DNA of 64,000 nt from Rhizophagus clarus. Taxonomy: Eukaryota > Glomeromycota > Glomeromycetes > Glomerales > Glomeraceae. This document shows positions 21,315 through 33,862 of this stretch, piece by piece. Location of the stretch: positions 372,001 to 436,000 of the forward strand of contig BLAL01000250.1 in assembly GCA_015698045.1 (NCBI GenBank). The letters are read 5' to 3'. How positions within the stretch are numbered: position 1 is the stretch's first letter; every line of letters starts with the position of its first letter. The notes beneath the pieces were generated by a model. It was not told where the DNA came from. It did no database searches and saw only the letters and a program-made list of their open reading frames with translations. A program made the position numbers and the translations under genes.

Positions 21315-23078
21315 ATGGAGTTTGACATAAAAAGCTCAATACCCTTCGAGTGTTACGATGAAATATTTTACCAGCTTAGAAATGATAGAAAAACATTACA
21401 TACTTGTATGTTCGTGAACCGATATTTTTGTTCTTTGGCGATAACGTTATTATGGGGCACACCTTTTGAACGTATAAACTTGGAAAGTCAAAAAACACAT
21501 CTTATTATAAGCGTATACGTAAACTCTTTAGTGGATGAAGATAAATCATATTTGAGACTTGCGGGAATTCCTGTGGAATCATCAGAAGCGCCATATTTTA
21601 ATTATCCGGAATTCTTATCAAGTTTTAATTCTCAAGGATTTCAACTATTAATTGAGAGGTGGTTGATGTTAATAGATCCAAATTATCATGTGAATTATCA
21701 GAGCAAAATTATATATGCAAGTTATATTATTAGCAATTTATTATTTGCGTCGACTAAAAAATTGGAATCCTTGAAGTATTTTAGTCATAATGGAATTCAT
21801 TTTATTAGTCATAAAGAATTTGCTTATTCGATATCTCATTTAGTAAATTTGGAGATTACATATTTTGCTGAAGGGAATGAATCTAAATTACTTCAAAGTG
21901 ATGAGGATAAACTTAACAATTTATTCAATACTTTATCTCGTTACACTTTTACGATTAAATTCGTTAAAATTAATATTTCATCTAATGATAGCTCATTTTA
22001 TACACGTATTATTAAAAGTATTTCTAATTTTATCGCTCATCAGTTTAATTTAGAAGAGTTATCAGTCAATGAAACCTTAATCTCTGTAAATTTACTTGAA
22101 TTTGAAAACATTATTAGATCTCAGGAGATCAATTTAAAGAGTTTGACAATTGAGGGAAAGTTAAAAAATTTCGCAAAAATAATAAAGGTATTGCGAAATT
22201 GCACTAATTTAGAATCATTAATCTTTGATGGGAAAGAGGATCGTATTATAGTGGAAGATAGTATCATGATAGATGTTGATGATCGGGAGTGTAGTGATAT
22301 TAAAATGAGGAAAGAACCTATAATTGAAGAATTTGAATTCAATCAATTGAAAATCGGAAATATCTACTGTATTGAAGACGATGGGCAACAACAGCAAGAT
22401 CTTGAAACTACAACAGGAATTGATTCATTAGTCGGTAACGATATAGTTACGCTTGGTCTTGAGAAAATACTCATAATGACCAATATATATTTACGAACAT
22501 TGAATTTAGGTAGAATAAACACCTTCATCATCACAATATTAGGAAAGTATTGTTACAATTTAACACATTTATCATGTGAATTATCAATGAAGGACTTTTG
22601 GTTGTTTATCAAATTATTAGGAGTGTTGAGGGGATTAGAACATCTTAAGTTGAAATTAGAATTGTCATCAATAAATGATAATTATATCGTGGAGTTCGCT
22701 AATTCATTACCTAACTCTTTGCAGAAATTAGGCTTAAACATCTATAGTGAAGAAGACGGATTTATTACATACTTTTTAATGAAATTATTTGAAAATATGG
22801 GCTATAACAACTTATTTGAATTATATTTTTATAATAATCAAATGATTCGAGACGACAATTTAAAATTAGTTTTACAATTTGTTTTAAATAAAATTGGGTA
22901 CTATAGTTATGGAAGTAGTGATGTTAGTAATTTCAAATTTAAATATGTTATAGAAAATCTTATTAAAGACTTTGATCAACTTTTGCTACAAAATGGACAA
23001 GAATATATGGACATCATACGTGAGGAAACTTCAGATTTTCATCATCCGTTTTACGAACATATTGGTTTCCAGAATTAG
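21315..23078 (+). CDS. F-box protein with leucine-rich C-terminal region
   Basis: A single-exon ORF of 587 residues. An F-box-like segment occupies about residues 8-55: IPFECYDEIFYQLRNDRKTL, then CMFVNRYFCSLAITLLWGTPF. It follows the LPxECLxEI...TLxxCxxVNRxWC...LW pattern common in fungal F-box families. The remainder has irregular leucine-rich repeats (for example LESLKYF, LEELSVNE, LKSLTIEG, LRTLNLGRI, LEHLKLKLEL), as expected for a substrate-binding solenoid. By family, F-box proteins bind Skp1 in SCF ubiquitin ligases through the F-box. The substrate cannot be guessed. The ATG at 21,315 is the first in frame and directly precedes the F-box. Confidence 0.85.
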   Translation: MEFDIKSSIPFECYDEIFYQLRNDRKTLHTCMFVNRYFCSLAITLLWGTPFERINLESQKTHLIISVYVNSLVDEDKSYLRLAGIPVESSEAPYFNYPEFLSSFNSQGFQLLIERWLMLIDPNYHVNYQSKIIYASYIISNLLFASTKKLESLKYFSHNGIHFISHKEFAYSISHLVNLEITYFAEGNESKLLQSDEDKLNNLFNTLSRYTFTIKFVKINISSNDSSFYTRIIKSISNFIAHQFNLEELSVNETLISVNLLEFENIIRSQEINLKSLTIEGKLKNFAKIIKVLRNCTNLESLIFDGKEDRIIVEDSIMIDVDDRECSDIKMRKEPIIEEFEFNQLKIGNIYCIEDDGQQQQDLETTTGIDSLVGNDIVTLGLEKILIMTNIYLRTLNLGRINTFIITILGKYCYNLTHLSCELSMKDFWLFIKLLGVLRGLEHLKLKLELSSINDNYIVEFANSLPNSLQKLGLNIYSEEDGFITYFLMKLFENMGYNNLFELYFYNNQMIRDDNLKLVLQFVLNKIGYYSYGSSDVSNFKFKYVIENLIKDFDQLLLQNGQEYMDIIREETSDFHHPFYEHIGFQN

Positions 23079-25021
23079 AGATTTATGAAGGGAAGTCTTT
23101 TATAAAAATGCTATTGCTGAGATTATTGAGATAGAGATATTAAAGATAAATTTTCCTTTCATCAAGATGTTAGATGCATTAATATATTGCTATTATGTAA
23201 TAAATTGGTATTTGATGCTTGATTAATTGCGTTATTTATGTTATTTTAATTGTGATTATATTATGTCAGAGTTAATTTATTTAATAATAGAAGCCAAAAG
23301 ATATTACAGATCATGGGGAAGGCGTCAAAATACACACGATCACAACGAATCATTTGAAGTTGGCGTTACAGCGTTACATCATTACGTCCCATTATTGAAA
23401 AATTCATTATAAAATGATGATACATAAATTACCATGTCCTGGTATTGTTAAAATTATGTAGACACTACGCTACCTACAGTATGTACGTAATTTTTTTTTG
23501 TACTACCTCAATTTCACCAATTAACACCATTTCCAAGACCACCAATTATTTCGTCATTAATTATATCCCCAAAAAACCCACTCCTTTATCTAGTCAACAA
23601 ATAAAAATTTTTTTTTTTATTTATTACTAAATAACCAAAATAATCGTCCCAACAAAAAAGTAAAATAATTGTAGAATCTTACAAAACATGTATCAAATGA
23701 CAATGATTTGCCGTCATATTTCCTTACTAATTTATTATATTCTCGAATTCTTTAAAAAGATACTTGATTACAAAAAAATCATATATCAGATATTTCGGAC
23801 ATATTTCCTTTTTTTATAATTTCATACTACGTTCCGGATCCTGAACACGATATGATGATGGGCCGCCGATCTCTGAAGTAGATACAACGTACAATCGTGC
23901 AACGTAATTAATATCGACTCGATTGTAGCGTTAAATTAGTGAACCTTAATCATTATCATGTATTATTTAATCATTGCTAACCGAAAATAAAATCGTTCAG
24001 GATCAAAAAATAACAAATGAGTACAACATTTTTTTCTTACCAAGAATCTAACTCGATTTATTTTGATACCTGTTTTTTATCTATGGTTGGACCAGTTTAA
24101 TATGTTCATTATTTATTTATTTATATTATTGTTTCATTTATAAATCCATGTATCACCAAATTTATTTTTTTCCAATTAAAATATGATATTCGGCTGCTCA
24201 TAATTTTTTTTTTTTTTTCTTTTTTTGAATAGGGGAAAATACGATAATAAATTTTTAAAAGAAAAATGTGTAATATAAAATCTCTTAATATGGATAACAA
24301 AATAATCAGAATGACAAATAATATAAAAAAAAAAAAAAAAAAAAAAAATTTGCATCGTCATATTTTTTCCATTTATTTTTCCATTTAGAAAAATAAATTT
24401 AATTTGTTATTTAAATTTCAAAATTAAAATTATTATTTATTGAGTGAGGATCAATAAATTCCTTTTTGAAATTTTATTTAGTAAAATAATATTTTAATTA
24501 CGTTGATTTGTTATTGTTGGATTAATTTACAAAGGATTTTTATTATTATTTGTCATTAAAACCATGATTAAGAAGATTAACAACAAGTTTAAAAAAAGGG
24601 GGGATTTTTGGTACCGGTTAGGAACTTAACTGAAAACTTTTTTTGGTTAACATTAAAAATTGGGCTAATTTTTTTTTTTTATTGCCTAGACATTTTGGAT
24701 AGGTAATATAGGTAATAAGGTTTTTTACCAAATGAAAATGGTAATACGAATAATCAATAATGTACCATAAATAAATTTAGTACTTCTGCTTCGTATTAGC
24801 TGCGGGTAATGTACAATAAATCTATCGTTAATGCGTTAATGCGTTAATACGTCTAAATATCGATCATCGAAATCAAAAAATCAGCATAACGTGATTAATT
24901 AAATAATTTTAATTGTATTAATCGTACTAGAAAAGAAGATTTACCGCAAGAATCTTTTGTTTTTTTTTTTTTTTTTTGAAGAAATACTACGAGAAATCGA
25001 GAATCAATATTTTTCGACTTA
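23079..25021. other. Gene-free DNA
   Basis: Between the F-box gene and a TA-flanked MITE I see only AT-rich DNA with poly-A/T runs (for example about 24,205-24,228 and 24,327-24,349). No ORF has a recognisable product. Confidence 0.5.
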
Positions 25022-25458
25022 ACAGTCAAACCTCTCTATATACCGATACAATATTTTCTTATACCGATGCTTTTTTGTTCTCCCGTTTCACAATTAATTA
25101 AAAAACCCCTGATATACCGATTTTCTATATTATTTCACGATACAATTCTTCCGTCCCCCTTATAGTAAAAAAACTGATTTATATACCAATATTTAAGGTT
25201 AACACAGATGTAATTTGGGTCAGCACTACAATGTTAGTCCGTTTAATAACAATATATAACTTGTTTATGAAATTCTCTTGACTAATTTTCTTGCAAGATA
25301 AACCGCAATTTCTTACTAAACATAGGCTTGGCTGAATTTCATATAGCATAATGCAGGTCAAAATTAGATACTTGGCCAGCATTATAATCTGCTGATAGAC
25401 ACTATATACATATAACTTGATATACTGATACTTTTTCCCAGCAACATCGGTTTGACTG
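25022..25458. mobile_element. 437-bp mariner/pogo-like MITE
   Basis: The ends read ACAGTCAAACC on the left and GGTTTGACTG on the right, with TA beside both. 'Tataccgat' phrases recur inside (for example 25,040, 25,061, 25,114). CAGTCAAACC termini with TA targets are typical of Tc1/mariner-group MITEs. No transposase is encoded. Confidence 0.7.
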
Positions 25459-26057
25459 TATCTATAAAACGAAAGTCATAACTCGAGAAGCACAAGCAGA
25501 AATTTAGATCCAGCCTCTTAGTTTTTATATGGCGGAAAGAAGTGCGTTGTTAAGGTTGTTAAGACGAATGTTAACAAACATGGCTGGAATTACGTTAATA
25601 ATTTAAGCCGGAATTAAAGCAACATTAAAAAGTTTGGCCTAAATTTTCTAATTCTGGCCTAAATTACGTGACACTTTTTTTGATTCGTCTTATTTTGGAT
25701 TAATTACTCCAAATTTTTTTTTGAATGCTAACTAATTTGACCTTTTCAAATACAAAATAAGCCTGTAGTATACTAACGATTGTTGTTTTGAAAATTATTT
25801 TATTAAATATATTAAATGCTGTATAATGAATTTATAGAAAAATTTTTACTACCAAAATATTTTTAAAGGAATATATACCTATGATGTTATTGACTATGTA
25901 TGGCAACGGAATTTGATAAACCCTGCTCTCAAAACCATTTTGAACGCCAATAATAAAAGACATAAAATGAAGAACAAATAAATAAAACGAAGAAAATACT
26001 ATAATTAAGATATAAATTGTTGCTCTTCTACTCTTGTTATACCTCCCGTACTTGTTG
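25459..26057. other. Gene-free DNA 3' of the permease
   Basis: No gene. It contains the phrase 'taattctggcctaaatt' near 25,660, a motif that recurs at about 49,120, 49,575 and 53,365. The permease 3' untranslated region presumably occupies the right part. Confidence 0.45.
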
Positions 26058-28317
26058 TTACTGTTTCTGCTGCTGTTGCTGCTGTTGCTGTTGTTGTTGC
26101 TGTTGTTGTTGCTGTTGTTGCTGCTGTTGTTGTTGTTGCTGCTGTTGCTGCTGTTGTTGTTGTTGCTGTTGTTGCTGTTGCTGCTGTTGCTGCTGTTGTT
26201 GCGGTTGTTGCGGTTGTTGCTGATTTCTATAAAATAATCCGAACCAACAAGCAACTCCAATAAGTAAAAATATCATAGTAACTAATATAAATGATATTTG
26301 AACTATATACGAATGTTTGAATTCATTATTAGGAACAAATGATAACGCAATAATTAGAAGTGCTGAAATTGTAAACAAATGAATCAATATACGTGGCACT
26401 TTGAATGGAGAATTTATTAAACTTCTTTTTCGTGTTCTCTGGAATTAAAAAACGTATCAAATAAATTTAAAAATTAACAAAAAAAAAAAAAAAGAATTTT
26501 GAATGAATTATGCTTACAACTAAACCTAAGCTTGTAATAAGGTAAAATATCCAAGAAGTAAAAGTTGCTATTGAAGTAAATAATACGAAACTATCAACTT
26601 GTATTGATCCGCCAACGATTAATATAATGAAAATACACCATCCAAGTTGTGCCAATAACGCGTTAACTGGCGTATATTCGTCATAAAATACAGTCTGTCC
26701 TCCCTCACTCTGCTGCTGTCTCTGTCTTACATTCCACTTTCTTAATTCTGGCGAAAACATAGGAAAAAATTCTGATTCCGCCGCTGACACAATAACCCTT
26801 GACCCACTAAATAAAAAATTTCTTTTTAGTAATATTGATCTTTTTAAAATTTTTTTTTTTAAATAATTTACACGCCAAGTACCTCCAAACACTTGTCGCG
26901 GCTGTACCAATAGCAGAAAGAATAACAAAAAGTGATAGCACTCTTGCTGCAACGTTACTGTTAAAAAAAATATTTTTAAAAAAATCTGCAGTAATCGTCT
27001 CATTGAAATTATCGGTTTTTATTATAACATCAACTGATAAAGCAGAAATAAATGCAATGTTTGCGAGTAAATCTATGATAAAAGACAAGTGATTAGTAAA
27101 AATACGACGTTTCATTCAGAAAAAAAAGAACAATTAAATAAAATCTTTTGAAAATTTACATAATACAGTTACAATTAAAATACTAGAAATATTGCTAAAT
27201 TTTAATTTTACTTGAGGGTTCCTAAATTCATCTAACGAATAATTCAAAGTATTCCAGCCATTATAAGTAAATAAAATTTGAAGAATTGCAATAGGATAAG
27301 AATTAAAGGCTGTATTGCTCGAATCACTTTCTTGTAAAGGTTTTTTCCAATTCTCAGTATTATGATATTTTGATATTCCACTCAATGCAATTACCAATAC
27401 TATAAAAATTTTGGTCATTGCAAGCGTATGGTTTATCTTATTTGCCATTCGTCTATCTAACAAATGATATCCTGTTATTAACAGCAAAAAAAAAATTGCT
27501 ATTAATTTTAATATCCTACAAATAAAAGAAATCGTTTAGGGACTTTTGATAATAAAAAAAAAAAAAATTTGTGTAAATTAAATTAAGTACCAATAAGGTT
27601 TAAAATGGTTTTCCCAACCATTTAAAAGTGGGTTTATTTTATCTTCACCATCCAACGGAGATTTTCCATCAAACATATACCATGTATATTGCGCAGCAGA
27701 TTGTAATACTGCACATATAATCACGGGTCGAATCACACTAAAAAACGTCATCGATAAATTAATTTTTTAACCATTATTAAAAATTATTTAAAATTATCAT
27801 ATTTAATAATTTAATACTTACAATATGAACATGAAACTAAAAAGGTAGCTTGCCATTAAACGTGGTGATGGATATGCTCTATCCAAATAAATTTTTTCTC
27901 CTCCATTATCTCTATGGAGTGCACCGTACTATTTTTTTAATCAGAGTGTTAAGTTTTCTTAAAAAAATATATATATATTTTTATATAATTAATAATACTA
28001 TTTACTTCAGTATAAATAAGGGAACCAAGTAAGCTAATAATTCCACCGACTATCCATAATGACACAACGATATAAGGATTTTTTATTTGTTTCCAAACAA
28101 TTCCCGGAGTTGTAAATATACCTGTATATTATAGATTTACATTCATATCTATAATCTTCATGTTTACTTTCAAAGGAATATCAATTGAAATTTAAATATA
28201 CAAACCAACTCCTATTATGTTATTCACGTTCATCCCCATGCCGTAAATTACGCCCAGCAATTTATTTCTTTCATCTAGCTGAACTACTGGATTTTGACGG
28301 GCATTATTTCGAGCCAT
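26058..28317 (-). CDS. Amino-acid permease (APC/LAT type) with poly-Q tail
   Basis: Eight exons: 28317-28206, 28121-28006, 27928-27822, 27737-27591, 27515-27160, 27072-26883, 26806-26518 and 26438-26058. All introns are GT-AG and all phases join; 565 residues. Features typical of the APC superfamily include GVIYGMGMNVNNIIGVGIFT-like TM1, YGAL at the start of exon 3, FTYNGWNTLNY, NIAFISALSVDV, ILSAIGTAATSVW and SRVIVSAAESEFFP. It should be a plasma- or vacuolar-membrane amino-acid transporter with about 12 helices. The last helix ends near residue 507. The cytosolic end is then 54 residues of almost pure glutamine (512-565), coded by mixed CAG/CAA. The start ATG opens a short hydrophilic N-terminus before TM1. 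Each splice is supported by restored reading frame and family continuity. Confidence 0.9.
26061..26222 (-). repeat. CAG/CAA microsatellite coding the permease poly-Q tail
   Basis: About 54 triplets of CAG and CAA in irregular order, with two CCG codons near the 5' side and one AAA near the 3' side. The mixture of codons argues that it is maintained as coding sequence and is not a freshly expanded pure repeat. Other frames give poly-S/N or, on the opposite strand, poly-C and poly-L, which are shadows. Confidence 0.9.
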
Positions 28318-29622
28318 CTCTAATGGTTATTTCTTATTATTTTTGGTAGAGAAGAATTAATTTAAATGTTCGGTATAATCTTATTCGTTGTATATATAGC
28401 TTGTTAAAAAAAAAAATGTGTATACATTATCGGAAAATTTACTCCCAAAAAAAAAAATATAATTCGACTGATTAAACATGCACAATGTAATACCTTAATA
28501 CAAGGGGGTATGGTTAGATCGATGGATTCTTTTGTTCCTTTTACCTTAAGAGACTTTCCGTTCTGACTTTGTAAGACCTAGCGATTTAATTATTTGTAGT
28601 ACTGCGTATTCGGACCAAACCTTACCTTATTGAACGTTACCATTCTTAGGAATGTTGATCATTTTTGGTATGGTTAAATTCAATTATAATGATTCCCGTT
28701 TTGGAGTGTTCATTTGTGTTCCTTTCATGTTTTTCAGCCGGCTGGCGTTTTTAAAACGGATTGTTTCAAATATCCAGTTCCCCTTTTTTGGTAGAGATAT
28801 ACAAATATTTATAAATAGACTGACTTATTGATGTATAGCAGAATGATTGTATAATCTTACCAATATGTTATAGTTTAGACATGTGATAAAAGAAAATCAT
28901 GCAAATAAAATCGTAATTTTTATATTTAAATCTTCTCTGTCACTTCATGTATATGTGGTATATATGAAAAAGAGATAATCACCATTCATTAATTTTTATA
29001 AAATTGGTTGCCTGTATTTTGACACACTGATCGTATTTATAAATTCTCCGCATTGTTTAATTAACGGTACATGCGTCTTAATGCGTCTTTCTTTAAATCC
29101 ATATAAGGCCATTCAAATACCGTTTTAGATTAACTCAAAAAAGAGTTAATAATGATGAAATAGTTATAAAATTATTTAACTTCTATTTGTGAGTTCTTTG
29201 TTTTTAAAGATGGATTTGATGACTTTAATTTATAAAAATTTCTTCTAGCCATACTGAATCAAAACATCACGTTAATAGATTGATCGCGCTCGGTTTTTTT
29301 TAAAAAAACATTTTTTTGTATAAACGATGCATTTTTATATTTACTTTTTTTATTGTTTTTTTTTTAAAAAAAAAAAAAGAAATTTCTTTATTCAAATAAT
29401 AAAATCTTTTGTTACGATCGTTGTTTGAACTTGAATATTTGAAATTTGCCATGTTAGAGGTTCTGTGAAAAAATTTTTTTTTTTTTTTGCGTAAATTAAA
29501 GAAGTTTAATTGAATGTAAAAAAAAATAAAATAAAATAAAAATATGAAAAAAATAAAATAAAAAAAAAAAAATAAAAAAAAAAATAATTATTACAAATAA
29601 TAATAATCTTTAATAACGATAC
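28318..29622. other. Gene-free DNA upstream of the permease
   Basis: No ORF of interest. It must hold the permease promoter. An A-rich AAAAT microsatellite occupies about 29,520-29,590, next to the end of the BTB-TLD gene. Confidence 0.5.
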
Positions 29623-31157
29623 TTAATATTTTATAATTTGAAATATTTCATACTCTTCTACAGCAAATTCACTTTCAATTTCCCTAATAGGCTTCTCATA
29701 AGAACTTATTTCACAATAACTTTCACAATAACTGAAAGAAGAAGAACTCTTTTCGACTTCTGATAAAATAAGATCACCATTGCCAAACGAAGGACCGCAA
29801 GTAGGGTTATTAAGTATGGCGTACTCCTCATCCTTTACACGGCTTAAAATAAAATTTTCTATATTATCATTATTTTTGAAGGAGAAGATGAAACTATCTC
29901 TAGTAGTGCTAAAACGATAACCAGATTTCCACGTGGTCGGATTATACCCTCCAAGAATTTCTTCACTATGCATCACTTTGATAATTGTTACAAGTCGAGA
30001 TTGATTATCACACACCTCATGAAATTTACTAGGCGTAAACCCATCACGAGATCCACGAAGAATTAATTTGAATCCGTATGATGAAGTCTGCTTATCTGTA
30101 ACTCCTAATCTATCAATCCATTTCGAGATTAATTCAGCATGTTGTGATGTAATAATTTTAGAATCTATATTTTTTGAAATACAAGAATTACGAGGGTTTG
30201 ATTTATCAGGCTTACTATCAGGATGTAAATCTAAAAATGTATTCAATAATTCCTTATATAATTCCTTCGGTAAAATTTTCTTGTAAGGTAATACTTTTTT
30301 CGAAAATTCCTTACAGGTTAAATCATAAAATCTAATAAAAGGGATACATGATTTTAAGGTATTCTTCAATAAATCAAAATCATCCTTCGAAAAACTTTCA
30401 GGATCAGATGGAAGTTCCGGATTTTGTGCAATTCCCCAATTAAGAACATGTTCCCAAATTTGAATTTCGCTCATACGAAGATTTTCATTTTGAATAAGCG
30501 AGACTAAAACTTTTTCTGAAATTGAAGAAAAATTTGGTGATTCGAACATCCTTTGTGGTTCCTTGGAAATAAGTTTATTACAAAATTTTTGAAGTTCCAT
30601 GAGAGATTCATTTTCAAAACTCGTTAGATATATCAGATTAAAATTTTTCTCCATCCAATCGGTTTTATTTTTAATTAAAAATGTTTGTAAATATATTATT
30701 AATTCCTTAAGACCAAGTTCAATAGCTGCCACCAAGATTTTAATAATATCTGCAGTATCATTTTCCTTTAAAGAAAGCCTCCCCCCATAAATATATCTAA
30801 AATAAAAAAAAAAAAAAATTCTCAATATTAAAGAATATTTAAGATAATATTTAACTTATTTATTTTAATTTTAATAATTTTAATAATTTTAATTTTCTTT
30901 CACCTTAAAATTATATGAAAAATTTCCGGTAAAATATTTGGTAATTTAATATGTACCAAACTTCCATCATTGCCCTTTTTATTAGTTGATAAAATCCTTC
31001 GCAGATAAGGAGAACGATGATTTAAAATAGCCATATGAGCACGAAAAATTTTTACGTAAGGATCTTTACCAACTTCAATAGTAATATCATAATATTCGTC
31101 TTCATCTAAAACTTCAAGCAAATTTTGAGATAATTGAGGAAAAAATTCACACTCCAT
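29623..31157 (-). CDS. BTB-BACK-TLD protein C, full length
   Basis: Two exons, 31157-30904 and 30796-29623, with a 107-nt intron at the same codon as genes A and B (AG|A before YIYGG); 475 residues. BTB is about 18-130 and BACK about 134-235. A TLD domain runs from about 275 to 470 (SKIITSQHAELISKWID, LILRGSRDGF, VTIIKV, EEILGGYNPTTW, FIFSF, PSFGNGDL), ending near the C-terminus. TLD domains are linked to oxidative-stress protection and V-ATPase binding in other eukaryotes. BTB-TLD fusions are a large family in these fungi, and the function here is inferred. This is the complete architecture that genes A and B lack. CACGTG and TATAAATA lie upstream. Confidence 0.9.
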
Positions 31158-31213
31158 TAATGCTATCGTTGGTATAACTTTTTTTTTTTTTTGTTAAGGT
31201 TTGTGTGGCGTAC

Positions 31214-31221
31214 TATTTATA
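31214..31221 (-). promoter_or_regulatory. TATA box of BTB gene C
   Basis: TATAAATA on the minus strand, about 57-64 nt upstream of the start codon. Confidence 0.55.
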
Positions 31222-31249
31222 CCATTTATACTTATATGCATGAATGAGT

Positions 31250-31255
31250 CACGTG
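31250..31255 (-). promoter_or_regulatory. CACGTG (E-box) ahead of BTB gene C
   Basis: A perfect palindrome about 93 nt upstream of the start codon. The same hexamer is found ahead of genes A and B. Confidence 0.4.
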
Positions 31256-33814
31256 GTACATATATTACGTAGGATGATCCATCGACGCATATTACTCGCT
31301 GTTTATTGAATTTTTTTAAAGAAAAAATAAAACAAACAAAGGGATAATGATTAGTAATATGAATTTGCAGAACAATTCTATGAGAAACCCATTGCGAAAC
31401 GTTTTTTATTAAATTTTCTTTAATTAAAGTCATTAAAGCAGTTTTCACTACGATGATGTGCAATCTTGGTTTCCCGATTCAGAAAACAAGATTTAAATGA
31501 CTATCTTATACATGATTACTTTTTCTTAAAACAATCACCTTGTCAAAAGGCTTACTTTGAAATATGAATATTATTATTGAAGTCTGTAATGACATATATA
31601 AACGATCGATCATCTTATTTGTGAAAAAAAATTCGAAATAATTGATGAAACTTTGATACATATCAGATATTAAATTAGAAATATTTTATATTAGTCATAT
31701 GACTTACCGGTCCGATTTACCGATCCGATCTTTATTATAAAACAAAAAAAAAAAATTAAAAAAAATTTTCATTCACTTTATTTATTTCAAATAATCTTGA
31801 GGTAATAAAGAATGAAAAATGCACGCTGTTATTTAAATATGAGTATATTTAAAAGAATTTTTTGGTATCTTTACAGAGAGATTTCCCTATAAAAAAATTG
31901 AATAAGGAAATTTATGGAATTTATAGTTTTTTATACGAAAACAAATCTGTATAGTTATCGCATAATAAACGTATCATATGATCGGAATTTTTTCTAAAGA
32001 ATATACGGAAAAATAATGTGATTCGAAAATCTGACCAATTCCCGTATCATAAAATTACGTTTTATATACTGGAAATTGCGTTTTTTAATCGTATTTATAA
32101 TTAGATATTTATCGTATTTTATCAAATTTTTATCGCTCGGCAAATAAGATATAATACTCATGGTATATGTAATTCCGGAATTATACAAGTTACGTCTTTA
32201 TTATAAAAAAAGAAGTCCAGCGTCCTAAGTCCTGGCAACCTACAGGAATAAAAACATCAAAAATCCTAAAAGAGAAGTACCCACAAGAATCCTGAACTGG
32301 CTTACAAAAGCAAAAAAAAATTAAAAAAAGAATAAGCAATAAAGTTGGAAAAGAGAGGGAAGAAATAGGGAGAAAAGGAAGAGAATAAATTTTATTTTAT
32401 TTTATTTTATTTTAATATGAGTGCGAATGGTTGTACAGAGTATATTAATGTCAGATATAGGATAAACATCTACTAATAACCGTTAACAACTATAACTAAA
32501 TTAAGAATTATTGGTTAAGGGATAGGACAAAATTTATCGTTCCCGTGGTTACACGGGACATACTTTTTATAAGAAAAATTAAAAAAGATGCGGGTAACTC
32601 TATTATTGAAGTCTTGTGAATTAGAACGTTTCTTGATAATGGAAATTCTCTCAACCAATTTATTTCTTAAAAAAGAAAAAATTTTATTTTGTATACGACG
32701 AGGAATTACTCTTTGTATCGAAAAAAATTGTGTTAAAAGGATAGAAATGCAAAATTTGTCATTTGGATAAAAACTCGAGGTGGAATATTATTTTTGGGAA
32801 GTATTGATTTTGTGATCATTGGTGTGTAATTTTATTGGTACCCTTCCGAGAGAAAACGTGTTTTAAGTAAGGGGGAGTACGGGTCTAACTCAAACTAGTT
32901 AACTTCTACTTTTGTATGAGTTGTAGATCTTGTAACCTCTAGTATCAGGTTTGGTCACGTGAAATTTGTTAAGAAAAAAAGACATAATAAACGAAAGTGA
33001 ATACAAAATATATTTAGGTGTATTTACGAACTTATAAGGGACCAGAATGTTGTTCTATTGGTCAAAGACTATCTTGTGTAAACACAAAAGACGAGGAGTT
33101 AATAAGATATTCGTAAGTTGTAGTTATAAGTGGAACGAAAAATAAAAAGTAACCCTAAAGCCCTGTAAAGGTAATATACTGGAGTGTGAGCGTTCTACTG
33201 TGACATAGGGTAATGTTGTGAATTCTTCAAGAAGCTCTTTGGAAGGTAAATAAAAATGTTTATAGAAAGTAAGCCGTCAACTTTGAAAAAATTAGGTCGA
33301 GTGATCGACGGGAGGAAAAAATGATCAATCACGTGATCGCGTGTTAATGATATTAAAAAAGTCGAGTTTAAAAATTCCGTATACATTGATTTTTCCATAT
33401 ACATTATCGTAGTAAAACAGATGTGCCATTTAATTTTGTGATACAGTTTTATTTTTAAAATAATATGACCCATAAAGTCCCGGCTGAACGATCATCGCAG
33501 GTATACTCTCATCTTTTTTAAACCCATTATCAAAAAAAAAAAAAAAAAAAAAAATAGAAATAAAAAAAAATAACAAAAAAAAAAAAACGAAATAAATCAT
33601 TTAACAAAAAATTATTAAATCCTTTATTTAAAAAATAAAGAAAATTCCACTCCACCAAAATTTTAAAAAACTAATAAAAACTTGCATTAAATTTTGGAAT
33701 TTTCTTAATAATTTCTTGCTAAATCAAATACATAAAAACATTCCCTTAAAAAATTATTTCTATAATAAGAAATTTTGCCATGCTAAACTCATATGAAACA
33801 TACGAAATTTTTCT

Positions 33815-33862
<48 letters not shown>

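Noticed and set aside
26017..26237. Long poly-cysteine and poly-leucine ORFs on the plus strand
   Set aside because: They are other-frame readings of the CAG/CAA repeat that codes the permease poly-Q tail on the minus strand.
25832..26260. Asn/Ser-rich minus-strand ORF of 142 codons
   Set aside because: It is another frame of the same poly-Q repeat and the permease last exon; the Q frame is the one continuous with the spliced gene.
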